Shown: positions 43,413-53,354, counted from the first letter of the stretch. The stretch: 64,000 nucleotides of DNA from Acidimicrobiales bacterium mtb01 (GCA_004379135.1 NBNI01000002.1:164389-228388), one strand, 5' to 3'. Numbers and translations are program-made. Notes: generated from the sequence alone by a model not told the origin.

Positions 43413-44905
43413 TGGTTCAGTACCCCTCGATCGACTGGCTGGCGATCTCGCCGCTCGTCATCCTGCTCGGCGGGACGCTGCTCGTTCTCGTCGTCGGTGC
43501 ACTCACCAAGGTGTGGCCGCGCGGTCTGTACGCGGTCTCCACGGCCGCGTTGAGCGCAGCCGCTCTCGTCGTGGAGATGGTGCTCTGGAATCGGGTCGGC
43601 CACGAAGGGCCGGTTTCCATCATCAACGACGCGCTCGCCATCGACCGCTTCACGCTCTTCGTCTGGATCGGTGTCACCATCGCCACGGGTCTGGTGTCGT
43701 TGTCAACCGCCGACTACCTGCGGCGTGAAGATCTCGAAGGGCCCGAGACGTACACCATGTACGTGTGCGCAGCGATCGGCGCCATGATCATGGCCGCTTC
43801 CAACGACATGGTTGTTCTGTTCCTCGGCCTCGAAACGCTTTCGATCGCGTTGTACGTGCTCGCCGCCAGCCACCGTCGCCGTGTCGACAGCCAGGAGAGC
43901 GGACTCAAGTACTTCGTCCTCGGTGGCTTCGCGTCGGCGTTCTTCCTCTACGGCATCGCCCTCGTGTACGGCGCGGTCGGCACCACCAACATCGCCCGCG
44001 CGGGTCAGTTGCTGTCGCAGCAGGTGTTCGTCGACGGCGACGACGCGTTGCTCCTGGCGGGTGTCGCGCTCCTCATGGTGGGTCTGGCGTTCAAGGTCGC
44101 CGCCGTTCCATTCCACTTCTGGACCCCCGACGTGTACCAGGGTGCGCCCACACCGAGCACGTCGTTCATGGCCTCGGTCGGCAAGTTCGCCGCCTTCGCC
44201 GCCATGCTCCGCGTCCTCACCACCGCACTCGGCGCGCGGGCCGACGACTGGCGTCCGGTCGTGTGGGTGCTGGCCGTCGCGTCGGTCGTGGTCGGTTCGG
44301 TGCTCGCGGTCGTGCAATCCGACGTGAAGCGCATGCTCGCGTATTCCTCGATCGGGCACGCTGGATTCATCCTCATCGGAGTCGAAGCGGCCGGCCATGC
44401 GGGCGACCAGGACGGCATCCCGTCGTCGCTGCTCTATCTCCTCCTGTACTCGGTGCTCGTGATCGGCACGTTCACCGTCGTGACTCTCGTGACGCGTTCG
44501 GGCGACCGTGCCAGCGACATCGGTTCGTTCCGCGGGTTGGGCAAGGAGCGCCCGTTGCTCGCTCTCGCGATGACGGTGTTCCTACTGGCGCAGGCCGGCA
44601 TGCCGGTCACGTCGGGCTTCATCGCCAAGTTCAGCGTGATCAAGGCGGCCGCCGATAACGAGAGCTACGCCGTGGCGATCATCGCCATGGTGGCCTCGGT
44701 GGTGTCGGCGTTCCTGTATCTGCGCATCATGATCAGCATGTGGATGTCGGATGCCGAGTCGGGTGACGAGGCGCGCGAGAAGGTCGCCGTCCCGTGGACG
44801 GCCGGTGTGGTCGTTCTCGCCTCGGTGGTCTTCACCCTCGTGGCCGGCGTTTTCCCGGGCTGGTTGATCGACGCCACCCGCGACGCCCTGGTCGTCGTCC
44901 GCTGA
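43412..44905 (+). CDS. nuoN: NADH-quinone oxidoreductase subunit N (copy 1)
   Basis: 497 residues. FLGLETLSIALYVLAAS carries the conserved Glu. FKVAAVPFHFWTPDVYQGAPTPSTSF is the channel motif. It is the third antiporter-like subunit and last gene of the complete nuo operon, followed by a terminator-like hairpin at 44916. Confidence 0.96.
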   Translation: MVQYPSIDWLAISPLVILLGGTLLVLVVGALTKVWPRGLYAVSTAALSAAALVVEMVLWNRVGHEGPVSIINDALAIDRFTLFVWIGVTIATGLVSLSTADYLRREDLEGPETYTMYVCAAIGAMIMAASNDMVVLFLGLETLSIALYVLAASHRRRVDSQESGLKYFVLGGFASAFFLYGIALVYGAVGTTNIARAGQLLSQQVFVDGDDALLLAGVALLMVGLAFKVAAVPFHFWTPDVYQGAPTPSTSFMASVGKFAAFAAMLRVLTTALGARADDWRPVVWVLAVASVVVGSVLAVVQSDVKRMLAYSSIGHAGFILIGVEAAGHAGDQDGIPSSLLYLLLYSVLVIGTFTVVTLVTRSGDRASDIGSFRGLGKERPLLALAMTVFLLAQAGMPVTSGFIAKFSVIKAAADNESYAVAIIAMVASVVSAFLYLRIMISMWMSDAESGDEAREKVAVPWTAGVVVLASVVFTLVAGVFPGWLIDATRDALVVVR

Positions 44906-44915
44906 CCTCCGCACC

Positions 44916-44937
44916 TCTGACACACCGCCGTGTCAGA
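44916..44937 (+). terminator. Hairpin after the first nuo operon
   Basis: TCTGACAC and GTGTCAGA form an 8-bp stem with loop ACCGCC, 11 bases after the nuoN stop. No U tract. It overlaps the probable promoter of the next gene (CAGACT, nine bases before its GTG). Confidence 0.55.
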
Positions 44938-44945
44938 CTGATCGG

Positions 44946-45716
44946 GTGTTGAAGGCCCCCGACTACCTCTCGCCGTCGTCCATCAGCACGTACCGGGACT
45001 GCCCGCAGAAGTTCAAGTTCTCGCGCATCGACGGCATCAAGGAACCGCCGTCGTGGGCCACTCACCTCGGCACCTTCGTGCACGAGGTCCTCGAGCACCT
45101 CTACCAACTCGATGCCGACGAGCGCACCCTCGACACGGTGAAGCAGCTGGCCGGCGAGCGGTGGCAGGTGAGCGAGTGGGAGAAGGCGGTCAACGCGCTC
45201 GACAAGAAGCAGGGCGAGATCCGCGACTTCAAGATCCAGGCGTTCGAGTGCCTGAAAAATCTTTGGAAGGTCGAAGAGCCGAGCTCGGTCGAACTCATGG
45301 GCATGGAGCACGAGGTTCTGAGCGAGATCGACGGCGTGGCGATGAAGGGCTACATCGATCGCTTCCACATCGACGACTCGGGCCTGGTGGTCATCGGCGA
45401 TTACAAGACGGGCAAGATTCCCAACCCGCGGTTCAAGTCGGAGGACGACAAGTTCTTCCAGTTGTTCTCGTACGCGCTCATGCTCCAGGAGTCCGATCAG
45501 GAGGAGACGTCGCGCGTCGAACTCCTGTACTTGAAGGACGGCGTTCGCCACGACGTCACGGTCACGCCCGTGAAGTTGGCCATTGCCCGCGGCACGATCG
45601 TCGAGACCAAGGAAGCCGTGGACGCGGCCTGCGAGTCGGGCAAGTTCGAGTGCAACGTCACCAAGTTGTGCGACTGGTGCTTCTTCAAACCCCAGTGCCC
45701 CGCCCACACCCCCTGA
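44946..45716 (+). CDS. PD-(D/E)XK nuclease (RecB/Cas4-like, with Fe-S cysteines)
   Basis: 256 residues from GTG. Nuclease motifs in order: LSPSSISTYRDCPQKFKFSR, GTFVHEVLEHL, GYIDRFHIDDSGLVVIGDYKTGK (motifs II-III, Asp and Asp-x-Lys) and FFQLFSYALML. A Cys in YRDC and three in CDWCFFKPQC match the [4Fe-4S] arrangement of Cas4/AddB-type nucleases. Such proteins process DNA ends in repair. There are no cas genes or helicase partner near, so a housekeeping repair role is likelier than CRISPR. Its stop codon lies inside the inverted repeat at 45710. Confidence 0.85.
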   Translation: MLKAPDYLSPSSISTYRDCPQKFKFSRIDGIKEPPSWATHLGTFVHEVLEHLYQLDADERTLDTVKQLAGERWQVSEWEKAVNALDKKQGEIRDFKIQAFECLKNLWKVEEPSSVELMGMEHEVLSEIDGVAMKGYIDRFHIDDSGLVVIGDYKTGKIPNPRFKSEDDKFFQLFSYALMLQESDQEETSRVELLYLKDGVRHDVTVTPVKLAIARGTIVETKEAVDAACESGKFECNVTKLCDWCFFKPQCPAHTP

Positions 45717-45837
45717 GGATCTGGTGACTGAAAGTCACCGCATAGGTGACAAAGTCCAACCAGATTCCTGACCCGCGCTCTTTCTGGTGCGAGTTCGTCA
45801 CCTATGCGGTGACTTTCAGTCACCAGATCCTCAGGGG
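45710..45837. repeat. 41-bp perfect inverted repeat with nested palindromes (MITE-like or giant terminator)
   Basis: Arms 45710-45750 and 45797-45837 are perfectly complementary and separated by 46 bases. Each arm holds alternating half-sites GGTGAC, GTCACC, GGTGAC (inner palindromes at 45723-45739 and 45734-45750), giving six in total. The stop codons of both convergent flanking genes (TGA at 45714-45716; minus-strand TGA at 45833-45831) lie in the arms. It would fold into an exceptionally stable hairpin acting as a bidirectional terminator, and its structure also fits a small non-autonomous mobile element. Confidence 0.9.
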
Positions 45838-46532
45838 AGGGAGCAGGTGGTGATGAGGGTGTCGAAGAGGGATTGTTGTTGCGAGTCGGCCGCGGCCGAA
45901 TCCTCTGGATGCCACTGAACCCCCACCACCCAGCGGTGTCCGTCCACTTCGACCGCCTCAATGATTCCGTCGGCGTGGCGACCCACCACGGTCACGCCAT
46001 CTCCGAGTCGATCGAGCGCCTGGTGGTGGTACGAATGACAGGCGCTCGGCGAGGTGGTGCCCATGGCCCGTGCGGTACGACTGCCGTCGACGAGCGACAC
46101 CGGATGGAACTGGCGCGTGTGGTCGGCGTGAGTGGTGATGTGTTGGACGAGAGTGCCGCCGAGCGCCACGTTCATGATCTGGACCCCGCGGCAGATCGCG
46201 AGGATGGGCAGGTCGACCGCCAACGCCGCGTTCACGACCGCGAGTTCGACGTCGTCGTGGCGCGCGTTGATGCCGTACAACTCGGGCGCATCGGGTTCCT
46301 GGCCGTACCTCGCCGGATCGACGTCGCCGCCGCCGTGCAGAACGAGCCCCTGACAACGGGAGATCAACGACGCGATCGCGTCATGGTCGAGATCGACCGG
46401 CGGCACGATCACGGGAACCCCACCAGCACGAGTGATGGCGTCGGAATACAGACGGCCGGCGCCGTAGGCCTCACCGCGCACACCTTTGGCTTCGGTGATC
46501 TCGCGTCCGACGATCGCGACGATGGGCTTCAC
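45831..46532 (-). CDS. Class I glutamine amidotransferase, peptidase C26 (gamma-Glu-GABA hydrolase-like)
   Basis: 233 residues from the GTG at 46532, which overlaps the stop of the upstream ilvA gene (GTGA); the open frame beyond it is not part of the family. The catalytic Cys is in LPILAICRGVQIMNVALGG, with His and Glu in VVGVQWHPEDS. The LVLHGGGDVDPARYGQEP segment is characteristic of PuuD-type hydrolases. It hydrolyses a gamma-glutamyl amide in the cytoplasm. Its last codons and stop lie in the inverted repeat arm. Confidence 0.85.
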   Translation of the reverse strand: MKPIVAIVGREITEAKGVRGEAYGAGRLYSDAITRAGGVPVIVPPVDLDHDAIASLISRCQGLVLHGGGDVDPARYGQEPDAPELYGINARHDDVELAVVNAALAVDLPILAICRGVQIMNVALGGTLVQHITTHADHTRQFHPVSLVDGSRTARAMGTTSPSACHSYHHQALDRLGDGVTVVGRHADGIIEAVEVDGHRWVVGVQWHPEDSAAADSQQQSLFDTLITTCSLP

Positions 46533-47737
46533 GGTGCGGTGACCGCGTACCCAGCGGCGCGAACGGCTTCGACCACCGACTCGCTGTGCTCGTGGCCACG
46601 CACTTCGAGAACGGCGTTCACACCCGTCTCGCGCACCTGCAGATCGACGCCTTCGCGCACGTGCTCGATGTCGATCACGCTCGCACCCTGTTCGGCGAAG
46701 ATCGCGAGCAATTGGGCCAGACCGCCAGGACGATCGCTCACGCGCACGAAGAGGATGAGCCGACGGCCGGCCTGGGTCTCGTGGCGGCGAATGAGGCCGG
46801 GCACGACACCCAGGTCGACGTTGCCACCCGACAGCACGACGCACGTGACACCGTGTCGAGCCGGCGCGACGTGCTCGCTGAGCAACGCGGCCACACCGAC
46901 GGCACCCGCGCCTTCCACGTACAACTTCGAACGCTCCATGAGGAGAACCATCGAATCGGCGACGGCGTTCTCGTCGACCACCACGACGTCGTCGAGCCAC
47001 TTCTCGACGAGTGGGCGAGTGACGTCACCCGGCTTCTTGACCGCGATTCCGTCGGCCAACGTGATGACTGGCCCGGCCGGTGCGGGTTCGTTCGCGTAGG
47101 GCGCGCATGCTTCCACTTGAACACCGATCACCTTGACGTGGGGGAGTTGTCGCTTGACCGCGATGGCCACACCCGACGCGAGTCCGCCACCACCCAACGG
47201 AATGATCACGCGTTGCAGATCCTTCACGTCATCGAGCAGTTCGAATCCGAGCGTCGCCTGTCCGGCCACCACGACCGGATCGTCGTACGGGTGGCAGAAC
47301 GCCATGCCGGTCTCGGCCGCGCGGGCGCGCGCTCGCACCACGGCGTCGTCGAGCGAGTCGCCGCCCTCGATGACGGTGGCGCCGTACGAACGACAGGCCG
47401 CCATCTTCGCGATTGGTGCGTTCTTCGGGACGTAGATCTCGCACGGCACCCCGTGCGATCGCGCGGCGAAGGCCAGGGCCTGAGCGTGGTTGCCCGCACT
47501 GCCGGCGGTGACACCAGCGGCCGCGCCCGAACCGAGTGTGGCCAACTTGTTCATCGCCCCGCGGATCTTGAACGACCCGGTGCGCTGCAGGTTCTCGGCC
47601 TTCAGCACGATCTGGCCGCCGGTCCGCTCGGAGAGGGCGAACGACGAGGTGACCGGGGTGTGCTTGACGACCCCGGAACCCGCCTCGCGAGCCCGCCTGA
47701 TGTCGTCGTCGGTGATCTCGATCGCCACGTTCGCCAC
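46529..47737 (-). CDS. ilvA: Threonine ammonia-lyase with C-terminal ACT domain
   Basis: 402 residues from GTG at 47737 (a second GTG nine bases downstream is possible). PLP lysine in NLQRTGSFKIRGAMNKLA, phosphate-binding GGGGLASGVAIAVK, and NHAQALAF. Residues about 325-402 are an ACT-like regulatory domain beginning LILFVRVSDRPGGLAQLL. It deaminates threonine to 2-oxobutanoate. Length and single ACT domain match the TdcB/IlvA-short group, so either catabolic or isoleucine-biosynthetic use is possible. Confidence 0.9.
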   Translation of the reverse strand: MANVAIEITDDDIRRAREAGSGVVKHTPVTSSFALSERTGGQIVLKAENLQRTGSFKIRGAMNKLATLGSGAAAGVTAGSAGNHAQALAFAARSHGVPCEIYVPKNAPIAKMAACRSYGATVIEGGDSLDDAVVRARARAAETGMAFCHPYDDPVVVAGQATLGFELLDDVKDLQRVIIPLGGGGLASGVAIAVKRQLPHVKVIGVQVEACAPYANEPAPAGPVITLADGIAVKKPGDVTRPLVEKWLDDVVVVDENAVADSMVLLMERSKLYVEGAGAVGVAALLSEHVAPARHGVTCVVLSGGNVDLGVVPGLIRRHETQAGRRLILFVRVSDRPGGLAQLLAIFAEQGASVIDIEHVREGVDLQVRETGVNAVLEVRGHEHSESVVEAVRAAGYAVTAP

Positions 47738-47770
47738 TTCCCGGTCCGACCTGGACGGGACCGCCCGACC

Positions 47771-47776
47771 TACCGT
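47771..47776 (+). promoter_or_regulatory. -10 box TACCGT before the amidotransferase gene
   Basis: TACCGT is six bases before the GTG at 47783. The reverse strand of the same segment (TACGGT) could serve the divergent ilvA gene with a leader of about 30 bases. Confidence 0.45.
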
Positions 47777-47782
47777 ACCGGT

Positions 47783-48454
47783 GTGCGCGCACTCGTGATC
47801 GCCAATGCCGACGACGCCGACCCCGGATTCGTGGGCCACCACCTGCGGTCCAAGGGGTACGCGTTCACCGAGTGCCATCGCGAGCGGCCCTCCGAATGGC
47901 CGGAACTGGACGGCACCGACCTCGTCCTGCTCCTGGGGTCGGAATGGAGCGTGTACTGGCCACGGGTGGCCGACTCGGTGGACGCCGAATGTGCTCTTGT
48001 GAAAAGTGCCCATGAGCAGGGGATTCCCGTCCTCGGGATCTGTTTCGGGGCGCAGATCGTGGCCCACGCCCTGGGGGGCTCGGTCGAGCGGGCGGCCCGA
48101 CCCGAGGTGGGGTGGCACCGGATCGACTCCGATGTTCCCGACACGCTGGCGACGGGGCCGTGGTTGCAGTGGCACTTCGACGTCTGTCGCATCCCTCAGA
48201 CGTTCACCGAACTGGCCCGCAGCGAATCGGGTCCGCAGGCCTTCACCGCGAAGCGGACTCTGGCCACCCAGTTCCATCCCGAGGCCAACGAGTCGATGCT
48301 CGCCCGCTGGACCGCCGGGTCACCCGACGAGTTGGCCCGTCTGGGCCTCAGTGCCGACGGCGTCATGGCCGATACCCGTCGGTTCGTGTCGCAGAGCCGA
48401 CCCGCCGCCGAGCGCTTGGTCGACTGGTTCTGCGACGCGATTGCGAACTCGTGA
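47783..48454 (+). CDS. Class I glutamine amidotransferase domain protein
   Basis: 223 residues from GTG, start fixed by the -10 box six bases upstream. The nucleophile elbow is VLGICFGAQIVAHALGG, and the His-Glu pair lies in LATQFHPEANES. The family is the GMP-synthase-like stand-alone amidotransferases, which hydrolyse glutamine or glutamyl amides. The partner synthase is unknown. It is divergent from ilvA and 65 bases upstream of the second nuo operon. Confidence 0.82.
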   Translation: MRALVIANADDADPGFVGHHLRSKGYAFTECHRERPSEWPELDGTDLVLLLGSEWSVYWPRVADSVDAECALVKSAHEQGIPVLGICFGAQIVAHALGGSVERAARPEVGWHRIDSDVPDTLATGPWLQWHFDVCRIPQTFTELARSESGPQAFTAKRTLATQFHPEANESMLARWTAGSPDELARLGLSADGVMADTRRFVSQSRPAAERLVDWFCDAIANS

Positions 48455-48504
48455 ATGTGGTCCCCACGCTGGGGTGAAGTTGGGTCCGTTCAACGGCCCC
48501 GTAG

Positions 48505-48510
48505 TAGCGT
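48505..48510 (+). promoter_or_regulatory. -10 box TAGCGT of the second nuo operon
   Basis: TAGCGT is nine bases before the nuoA2 ATG at 48520, indicating a separate leaderless transcript for the 11-subunit complex I operon. Confidence 0.5.
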
Positions 48511-48519
48511 TTCGCTCCG

Positions 48520-48885
48520 ATGTCGGACTTTCTGAGGTCATACCTCACCGTGTTCTGGTTCGGGCTGGCGGCCCTCTTGCTGGCCTCCCTCCTCCTCGGA
48601 ATCGCCGTCCTCGTCCGACCCTCTCGCCCCAACCGCGAGAAGCTGCTCACCTACGAGAGCGGCGTCGATCCGGTGGGTGACGGCTGGTCGCAGAGCCAGA
48701 TTCGCTATTACGTGTTCGCCCTGCTCTTCGTCATCTTCGACGTCGAAGCAGTGTTCATCTTCCCGTGGGCCACCCAACTCGAGCGGTACGGAACTTTCGG
48801 CCTGGTGGAGATGGGTGTGTTCGTGGGTGTCCTTCTGCTCGGTCTCGTCTACGCCTGGCGCAAGGGCGTCCTTCGCTGGGTGTAA
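48520..48885 (+). CDS. nuoA: NADH-quinone oxidoreductase-type subunit A (copy 2)
   Basis: 121 residues, three spans, family length. [20 protein letters not shown] replaces the Cys-containing loop of copy 1: YESG instead of YECG, so the quinone-site cysteine is absent. [19 protein letters not shown] is conserved. First gene of the operon that lacks nuoEFG. Confidence 0.94.
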   Translation: MSDFLRSYLTVFWFGLAALLLASLLLGIAVLVRPSRPNREKLLTYESGVDPVGDGWSQSQIRYYVFALLFVIFDVEAVFIFPWATQLERYGTFGLVEMGVFVGVLLLGLVYAWRKGVLRWV

Positions 48886-48901
48886 TCACACAAGGAGTCA
48901 C

Positions 48902-49459
48902 ATGGGTCTCGTCGACCGCGGGCGGCTCCCCAAGCCGCTGAATTCACTACTCAATCTGGGTCGCTCGTACAGCCTCTGGGTGTACCAGTGGGGCCTGGCC
49001 TGCTGCGCCATCGAGATGGGCGCTGCTTTCGGTTCCCCGCGTTACGACGTGATGCGCCTCGGCGTCATCCCGTTGCCCGCGAGTCCGCGCCAGGCCGACC
49101 TCGTGGTGATCTCGGGAACGGTCACCGACAAGATGGCCCCGGCCATCCGCCGTCTCTACGAGCAGATGCCCGATCCGAAGTACGTGATCTCGATGGGCTC
49201 GTGCGCCAACTGCGGCGGCCCCTACTGGGACTCGTACTCGGTCACCAAGGGTGTCGACCAGCTCATCCCCGTCGACGTGTACATCCCCGGCTGCCCGCCG
49301 CGGCCCGAGGCATTGCTCGAAGGCGTCGTGTTGCTCCAGCAGCGCATTCGCAACGAGGACATGGGCGCTCGCTGGCGCGGCGAGGGCAGCAAGCCCATCA
49401 TCGTCGGCGACAAGGCCGGAAAGTCGGCCCTCAAGAGTGGTGAGCCCAGTGTCGTCTGA
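48902..49459 (+). CDS. nuoB: Complex I subunit B (copy 2)
   Basis: 185 residues from ATG with AAGGAG upstream. N2 cluster ligands [15 protein letters not shown] and PGCPPRPE. It differs from copy 1 by an additional Cys in SCANCGG, usual in many archaeal and NDH-type homologues. It overlaps nuoC2. Confidence 0.95.
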   Translation: MGLVDRGRLPKPLNSLLNLGRSYSLWVYQWGLACCAIEMGAAFGSPRYDVMRLGVIPLPASPRQADLVVISGTVTDKMAPAIRRLYEQMPDPKYVISMGSCANCGGPYWDSYSVTKGVDQLIPVDVYIPGCPPRPEALLEGVVLLQQRIRNEDMGARWRGEGSKPIIVGDKAGKSALKSGEPSVV

Positions 49460-50102
49460 CGCTCCCGTGGCCGAGATCCCGGGCGACACGCTGCGCCAGC
49501 GCATCGTCGACGACCTGCGTGCGCACATCGGCGCCGACTTGATCGACAGTGTGGTCAAGCCGGGTGACGACGTGTGGGTTCGCGTGTCCACGTCGGCGTG
49601 GCGGGAAACCGCGCGGGTGCTGCGCCACGAGATGGGATTCGATTACTTCTGCTTCCTCTCGGCCATCGACTGGATGCCTTCGCCGTACGGCAAGGGTGAG
49701 GACGACCCCACCGCACCGCCGCCCGAGCGCGACGACACCATTCGTCAGGGCTACACCGGCGGTGACACGCGTCTGCAGATGCTCGGGCGGGTCACGAGCA
49801 GCGCTCTTCATGTGGGCGTCAACATCAAGTGCGACGTTCCCGACGCCGACGCCACGGTCGATTCGTGGATTCCCGTCTATGCCGGCGCCAATTGGCACGA
49901 GCGCGAGACACACGAGATGTTCGGAATCTCTTTCGCGGGCCACCCCGATCTCCGCAACATGTACCTGCCCACCGACTTCGAAGGTCACCCGCTGCGCAAG
50001 GACTTCCCTTTGCTTGCGCGCATGGTGAAGCCCTGGCCGGGCATCGTCGACGTCGAACCGCTTCCCGGGGGCGACAACGACGAGGAAGGTGATGCCGAAT
50101 GA
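49449..50102 (+). CDS. nuoC: Complex I subunit C (copy 2)
   Basis: 217 residues from the GTG at 49449; another in-frame GTG at 49440 is equally possible, and both overlap the nuoB2 stop. A 60-residue N-terminal part precedes the core [20 protein letters not shown] and [20 protein letters not shown]. An acidic C-terminal tail ([10 protein letters not shown]) follows. It is a structural subunit of the hydrophilic arm. Confidence 0.92.
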   Translation: MSSDAPVAEIPGDTLRQRIVDDLRAHIGADLIDSVVKPGDDVWVRVSTSAWRETARVLRHEMGFDYFCFLSAIDWMPSPYGKGEDDPTAPPPERDDTIRQGYTGGDTRLQMLGRVTSSALHVGVNIKCDVPDADATVDSWIPVYAGANWHERETHEMFGISFAGHPDLRNMYLPTDFEGHPLRKDFPLLARMVKPWPGIVDVEPLPGGDNDEEGDAE

Positions 50103-51280
50103 CGTCCACCGAATCGCTCATCGACCGGCGCCAGATGGCGTACATCGCGGCGCAGGCGTCCGATGCTCGCGTCAACGTCGAACTCGAAACCGAGGGCATG
50201 ACCCTCAACATCGGACCGCAGCACCCGGCCACGCACGGAACCCTGCGCATCATCGCTCGCCTCGACGGCGAGCAGGTGGTGTGGGCCGAGCCCTCGTGCG
50301 GATACATGCACCGCGGCTACGAGAAGCTCACCGAGGTGCGCACATATCCGCAGGTGACCGCGCTCATCAATCGCATCGACTGGCTCGGCAGTTTCGCCAA
50401 CGAGGTCCCGTTCATCCTCGCCGCCGAGAAACTCATGGAGATCGAGGCGCCGCCGCGCGCGCAGCACATCCGCACGATCCTGTTCGAACTGTCGCGCATC
50501 GCCAACGTGTCGCTCTTCCTCGGCGACCTCGGTGTACAGCTCGGCGCCGTCACCCCGGTCTTCATGGCGTTCCGCGATCGCGAGTACGTGCTCAACCTCA
50601 TCGAGGCCGCCACTGGCGGTCGCTTCCACCCCAACTTCGACCGCATCGGCGGCCTCAAGGACGACCTGCCGGCCGGTTTCGTCGACGAGACCCGCGTGGT
50701 CATGAAGAAGTTGCGCAACTTCTGCGACGAGATCGAGAACCTGCTGTTCGGCAACGAGATCTTCCAGAGTCGTACGCGCGGCATCGGCGTGATTCCGAAG
50801 GACGTCGCTCTGCAGTACGGACTCTCGGGCGCGAACCTGCGCGCGAGCGGTGTCGACTGGGATCTCCGTCGCGATCAGAGTCTGCCGATGGCCTGGAACA
50901 AGGCCGACTGGAAGGTCTGGACGCACCCGGACGGCGACTCGTTCGCGCGGTGCTGGATCCGTCTGCAGGAAGTGCGCGAGTCCACGCGCATCGTCGATCA
51001 GCTGCTCGACTCCATTCCGTCCGGACCGGTGATGGCCAAGGTTCCGCGCATCATCAAGGTGCCCGAGGGCGAAGCCTGGGTGTCCACCGAGAATCCGCTC
51101 GGCGAGATGGGTTACTACGTCGTGAGCAAGGGCGATCTCGGCCCGTTCCGTACCAAGATCCGCTCGGCGAGTTTCAACAACATCTCTGTGGTGCCGTGGG
51201 TTTTGAAGGGCGTGTACGTGCCCGACATCATCACGATCCTCGCCTCGCTGTACTTCATCCTCGGAGACATCGACCGCTGA
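50099..51280 (+). CDS. nuoD: Complex I subunit D (copy 2), with NDUFAF7-target arginine
   Basis: 393 residues. Quinone loop [18 protein letters not shown]. It continues [19 protein letters not shown]: Arg72 lies where mitochondrial NDUFS2 carries the symmetrically dimethylated arginine (HRGTEKL in human), unlike Thr97 of copy 1. The conserved C-terminus ILGDIDR is present. The MidA/NDUFAF7-type methyltransferase that could modify this residue is the last gene of the same operon. Confidence 0.95.
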   Translation: MTSTESLIDRRQMAYIAAQASDARVNVELETEGMTLNIGPQHPATHGTLRIIARLDGEQVVWAEPSCGYMHRGYEKLTEVRTYPQVTALINRIDWLGSFANEVPFILAAEKLMEIEAPPRAQHIRTILFELSRIANVSLFLGDLGVQLGAVTPVFMAFRDREYVLNLIEAATGGRFHPNFDRIGGLKDDLPAGFVDETRVVMKKLRNFCDEIENLLFGNEIFQSRTRGIGVIPKDVALQYGLSGANLRASGVDWDLRRDQSLPMAWNKADWKVWTHPDGDSFARCWIRLQEVRESTRIVDQLLDSIPSGPVMAKVPRIIKVPEGEAWVSTENPLGEMGYYVVSKGDLGPFRTKIRSASFNNISVVPWVLKGVYVPDIITILASLYFILGDIDR

Positions 51281-52335
51281 TGAATGCTCTCCTCGCCGCC
51301 GATCTTCCGTACTGGGCCCAGTCGCTGCTGCGCGTCCTGGGCGGCATCGTCGCCGTGCTGCTCCCGGCCGGAACGATCGTCTACGTGTTCTTGTTCAAGA
51401 TGATGTCGTTCATGCAAAGTCGCCTCGGCCCCATGGAGGCCGGCCCGTACGGTTCGCTGCAGCTGGTCGCCGAAGTGGGCAAGTGGCTGCAGAAGGAGGA
51501 CATCACCCCCGAGCGCGCCGACCGGTTCATCTTCAAGATCGCTCCGTTGGTCGTGCTGGTGTCCACGTTCCTGCTCGTCGCCGTTGTGCCGTTCGGACCC
51601 GACGCATGGTTCACCAACTTCGAAGCCGGCGTGTTCTACATGCTCGCCGTGTCGTCGGTGAGCGTGCTCGGCATCCTCATCGCGGGCTGGGCCAGTGCCA
51701 ACAAGTACTCGTTGCTCGGCGGTCTGCGCGCGGCCGGTCAGCTCATCGCGTACGAACTGCCGATGGTGCTCGCCGTGGTCGGTGTGATCATCCAGGCCGG
51801 CACCATGAACCTGCAGCAGATCGTGGTGGCGCAGAACGCCGGCTCGATCTTCGGCTGGAACGGATTGGGCAACCCGTACATCCTCACCCAGTTCGTGGGC
51901 TTCATCATCTTCATGATCGCGGTACAAGCCGAGCTCACGCAGACCCCGTTCGACATGCCGATCGCCGAATCCGAACTCGTGTCGGGCTACATGACCGAGT
52001 ACTCCGGCTTCCGTTTCCTCACGTTCTTCATCGCCGAGTTCGCGACCGCTGGTGTGTTCGCGCTCATCGCCTCGGTGCTCTTCCTCGGCGGTTGGGGCAT
52101 CCCGTTCGCCTGGTTCGACTGGAGCACCATCGACTCGGTGGACGACTGGATGAACGTGGTGGGGCCGCTCATCATGGTCACCAAGATGATGCTGCTCGCC
52201 TTCATCATCATGTGGGTTCGCTTCAGCTACCCGCGGTTCCGCGAAGATCAGCTGCAGCGCTTCGCCTGGAAGGTTCTCGTTCCCGTCTCGCTCGTCAACA
52301 TCATGGTGACGGCGATCCTGAAGGTGGCGTTCTGA
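51280..52335 (+). CDS. nuoH: Complex I subunit H (copy 2)
   Basis: 351 residues, eight spans. Loops [20 protein letters not shown] and [20 protein letters not shown] keep the acidic quinone-side residues, but the sequence is clearly different from copy 1 (for example SRLGPMEAG in place of NRIGPNKAG). It overlaps both neighbours by one base. Confidence 0.95.
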   Translation: MNALLAADLPYWAQSLLRVLGGIVAVLLPAGTIVYVFLFKMMSFMQSRLGPMEAGPYGSLQLVAEVGKWLQKEDITPERADRFIFKIAPLVVLVSTFLLVAVVPFGPDAWFTNFEAGVFYMLAVSSVSVLGILIAGWASANKYSLLGGLRAAGQLIAYELPMVLAVVGVIIQAGTMNLQQIVVAQNAGSIFGWNGLGNPYILTQFVGFIIFMIAVQAELTQTPFDMPIAESELVSGYMTEYSGFRFLTFFIAEFATAGVFALIASVLFLGGWGIPFAWFDWSTIDSVDDWMNVVGPLIMVTKMMLLAFIIMWVRFSYPRFREDQLQRFAWKVLVPVSLVNIMVTAILKVAF

Positions 52336-52826
52336 TGCCCAAGCTTCCCGGTCTGGTCAAAGGTCTCGGCGTCACGCTGAACACCCTGGTGCGCACCACC
52401 ACCAAGGGGTCCAACACCATTCAGTATCCGCACGAGAAGGAGGCGCCGCCCATCCGCGCCCGCGGCGTCATCGCCCTGCGCGAGGACAACTGCACCTCGT
52501 GCATGCTGTGCGCGCGCTCGTGCCCCGACTGGTGCATCTACATCGAGGGTCACAAGGAACTCGCTCCGCCGCGTCGCGCCGGCGGCAAGCCCCGCCAGGT
52601 CAACAAACTCGATCGCTTCGACATCGACTACGCGCTTTGCATGTATTGCGGCATCTGTGTGGAGGTGTGCCCGTTCGATGCGCTGTTCTGGAGCCCCGAG
52701 TACGAGTACTCCGAGCCGCACATCGCCGACCTTCTCCACGACAAGAACAAGTTGGGCGAGTGGATGGAGACGGTGCCCGAGGCTCCGGCTCTCGAAGCGG
52801 GCGCCGAGAAGAAGGGCAAGAAGTGA
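52335..52826 (+). CDS. nuoI: Complex I subunit I (copy 2)
   Basis: 163 residues. Clusters N6a/N6b: [18 protein letters not shown] and [15 protein letters not shown]. Without NuoEFG, this subunit probably forms the electron entry face and could accept electrons from a ferredoxin. The Lys-rich end ([10 protein letters not shown]) may help docking of an acidic donor; this is inference. Confidence 0.95.
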   Translation: MPKLPGLVKGLGVTLNTLVRTTTKGSNTIQYPHEKEAPPIRARGVIALREDNCTSCMLCARSCPDWCIYIEGHKELAPPRRAGGKPRQVNKLDRFDIDYALCMYCGICVEVCPFDALFWSPEYEYSEPHIADLLHDKNKLGEWMETVPEAPALEAGAEKKGKK

Positions 52827-53344
52827 TGGTCGCCGCCGACCTGCTCGTGGCCCAGAACGTCGGGTTCGGAATCATCGCGCTGTTGATGATCGTCGCCGCT
52901 CTGCGCGTGGTCACCGTGAAGAACGTGGTGCACGCCGCGCTCTGGCTCGTAATCGTGCTGTCGGGTGCGGCCGCGCAGTACCTCCTGCTGTCGGCCGAGT
53001 TCGTCGCCATCACCCAGGTGCTCGTGTACGTGGGCGCGGTCATGGTCCTGTTCCTGTTCGGAACCATGCTCACCCGGGCCAAGATCGGCGCCGAAGCCGA
53101 TCTCAACAACAAGAACTGGGGCATCGCCGTCCCGGTGTCGTTGCTCATGTTCGGTGTCATCACGTGGGTCCTCATCGACGGCTTCGGCGACGAGCGTCTG
53201 CCCAACCCCGACGAGCAGACACAGGTCCCCATCCAGGTCCTGTCCGACGACATCTTCGGTCCGTACCTGCTGCCCTTCTGGGCGTTGTCCTTCGTTCTCC
53301 TCGTCGCCGTCATCGGCGCGATCGTCCTGGCGCGCAAGGACTGA
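52826..53344 (+). CDS. nuoJ: Complex I subunit J (copy 2)
   Basis: 172 residues, five spans. The key segment reads SAEFVAITQVLVYVGAVMVL. A loop with DERLPNPDEQTQVPIQVLSD precedes the last span. It overlaps nuoI2 by one base. Confidence 0.94.
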   Translation: MVAADLLVAQNVGFGIIALLMIVAALRVVTVKNVVHAALWLVIVLSGAAAQYLLLSAEFVAITQVLVYVGAVMVLFLFGTMLTRAKIGAEADLNNKNWGIAVPVSLLMFGVITWVLIDGFGDERLPNPDEQTQVPIQVLSDDIFGPYLLPFWALSFVLLVAVIGAIVLARKD

Positions 53345-53354
53345 AGGGGCCCGC

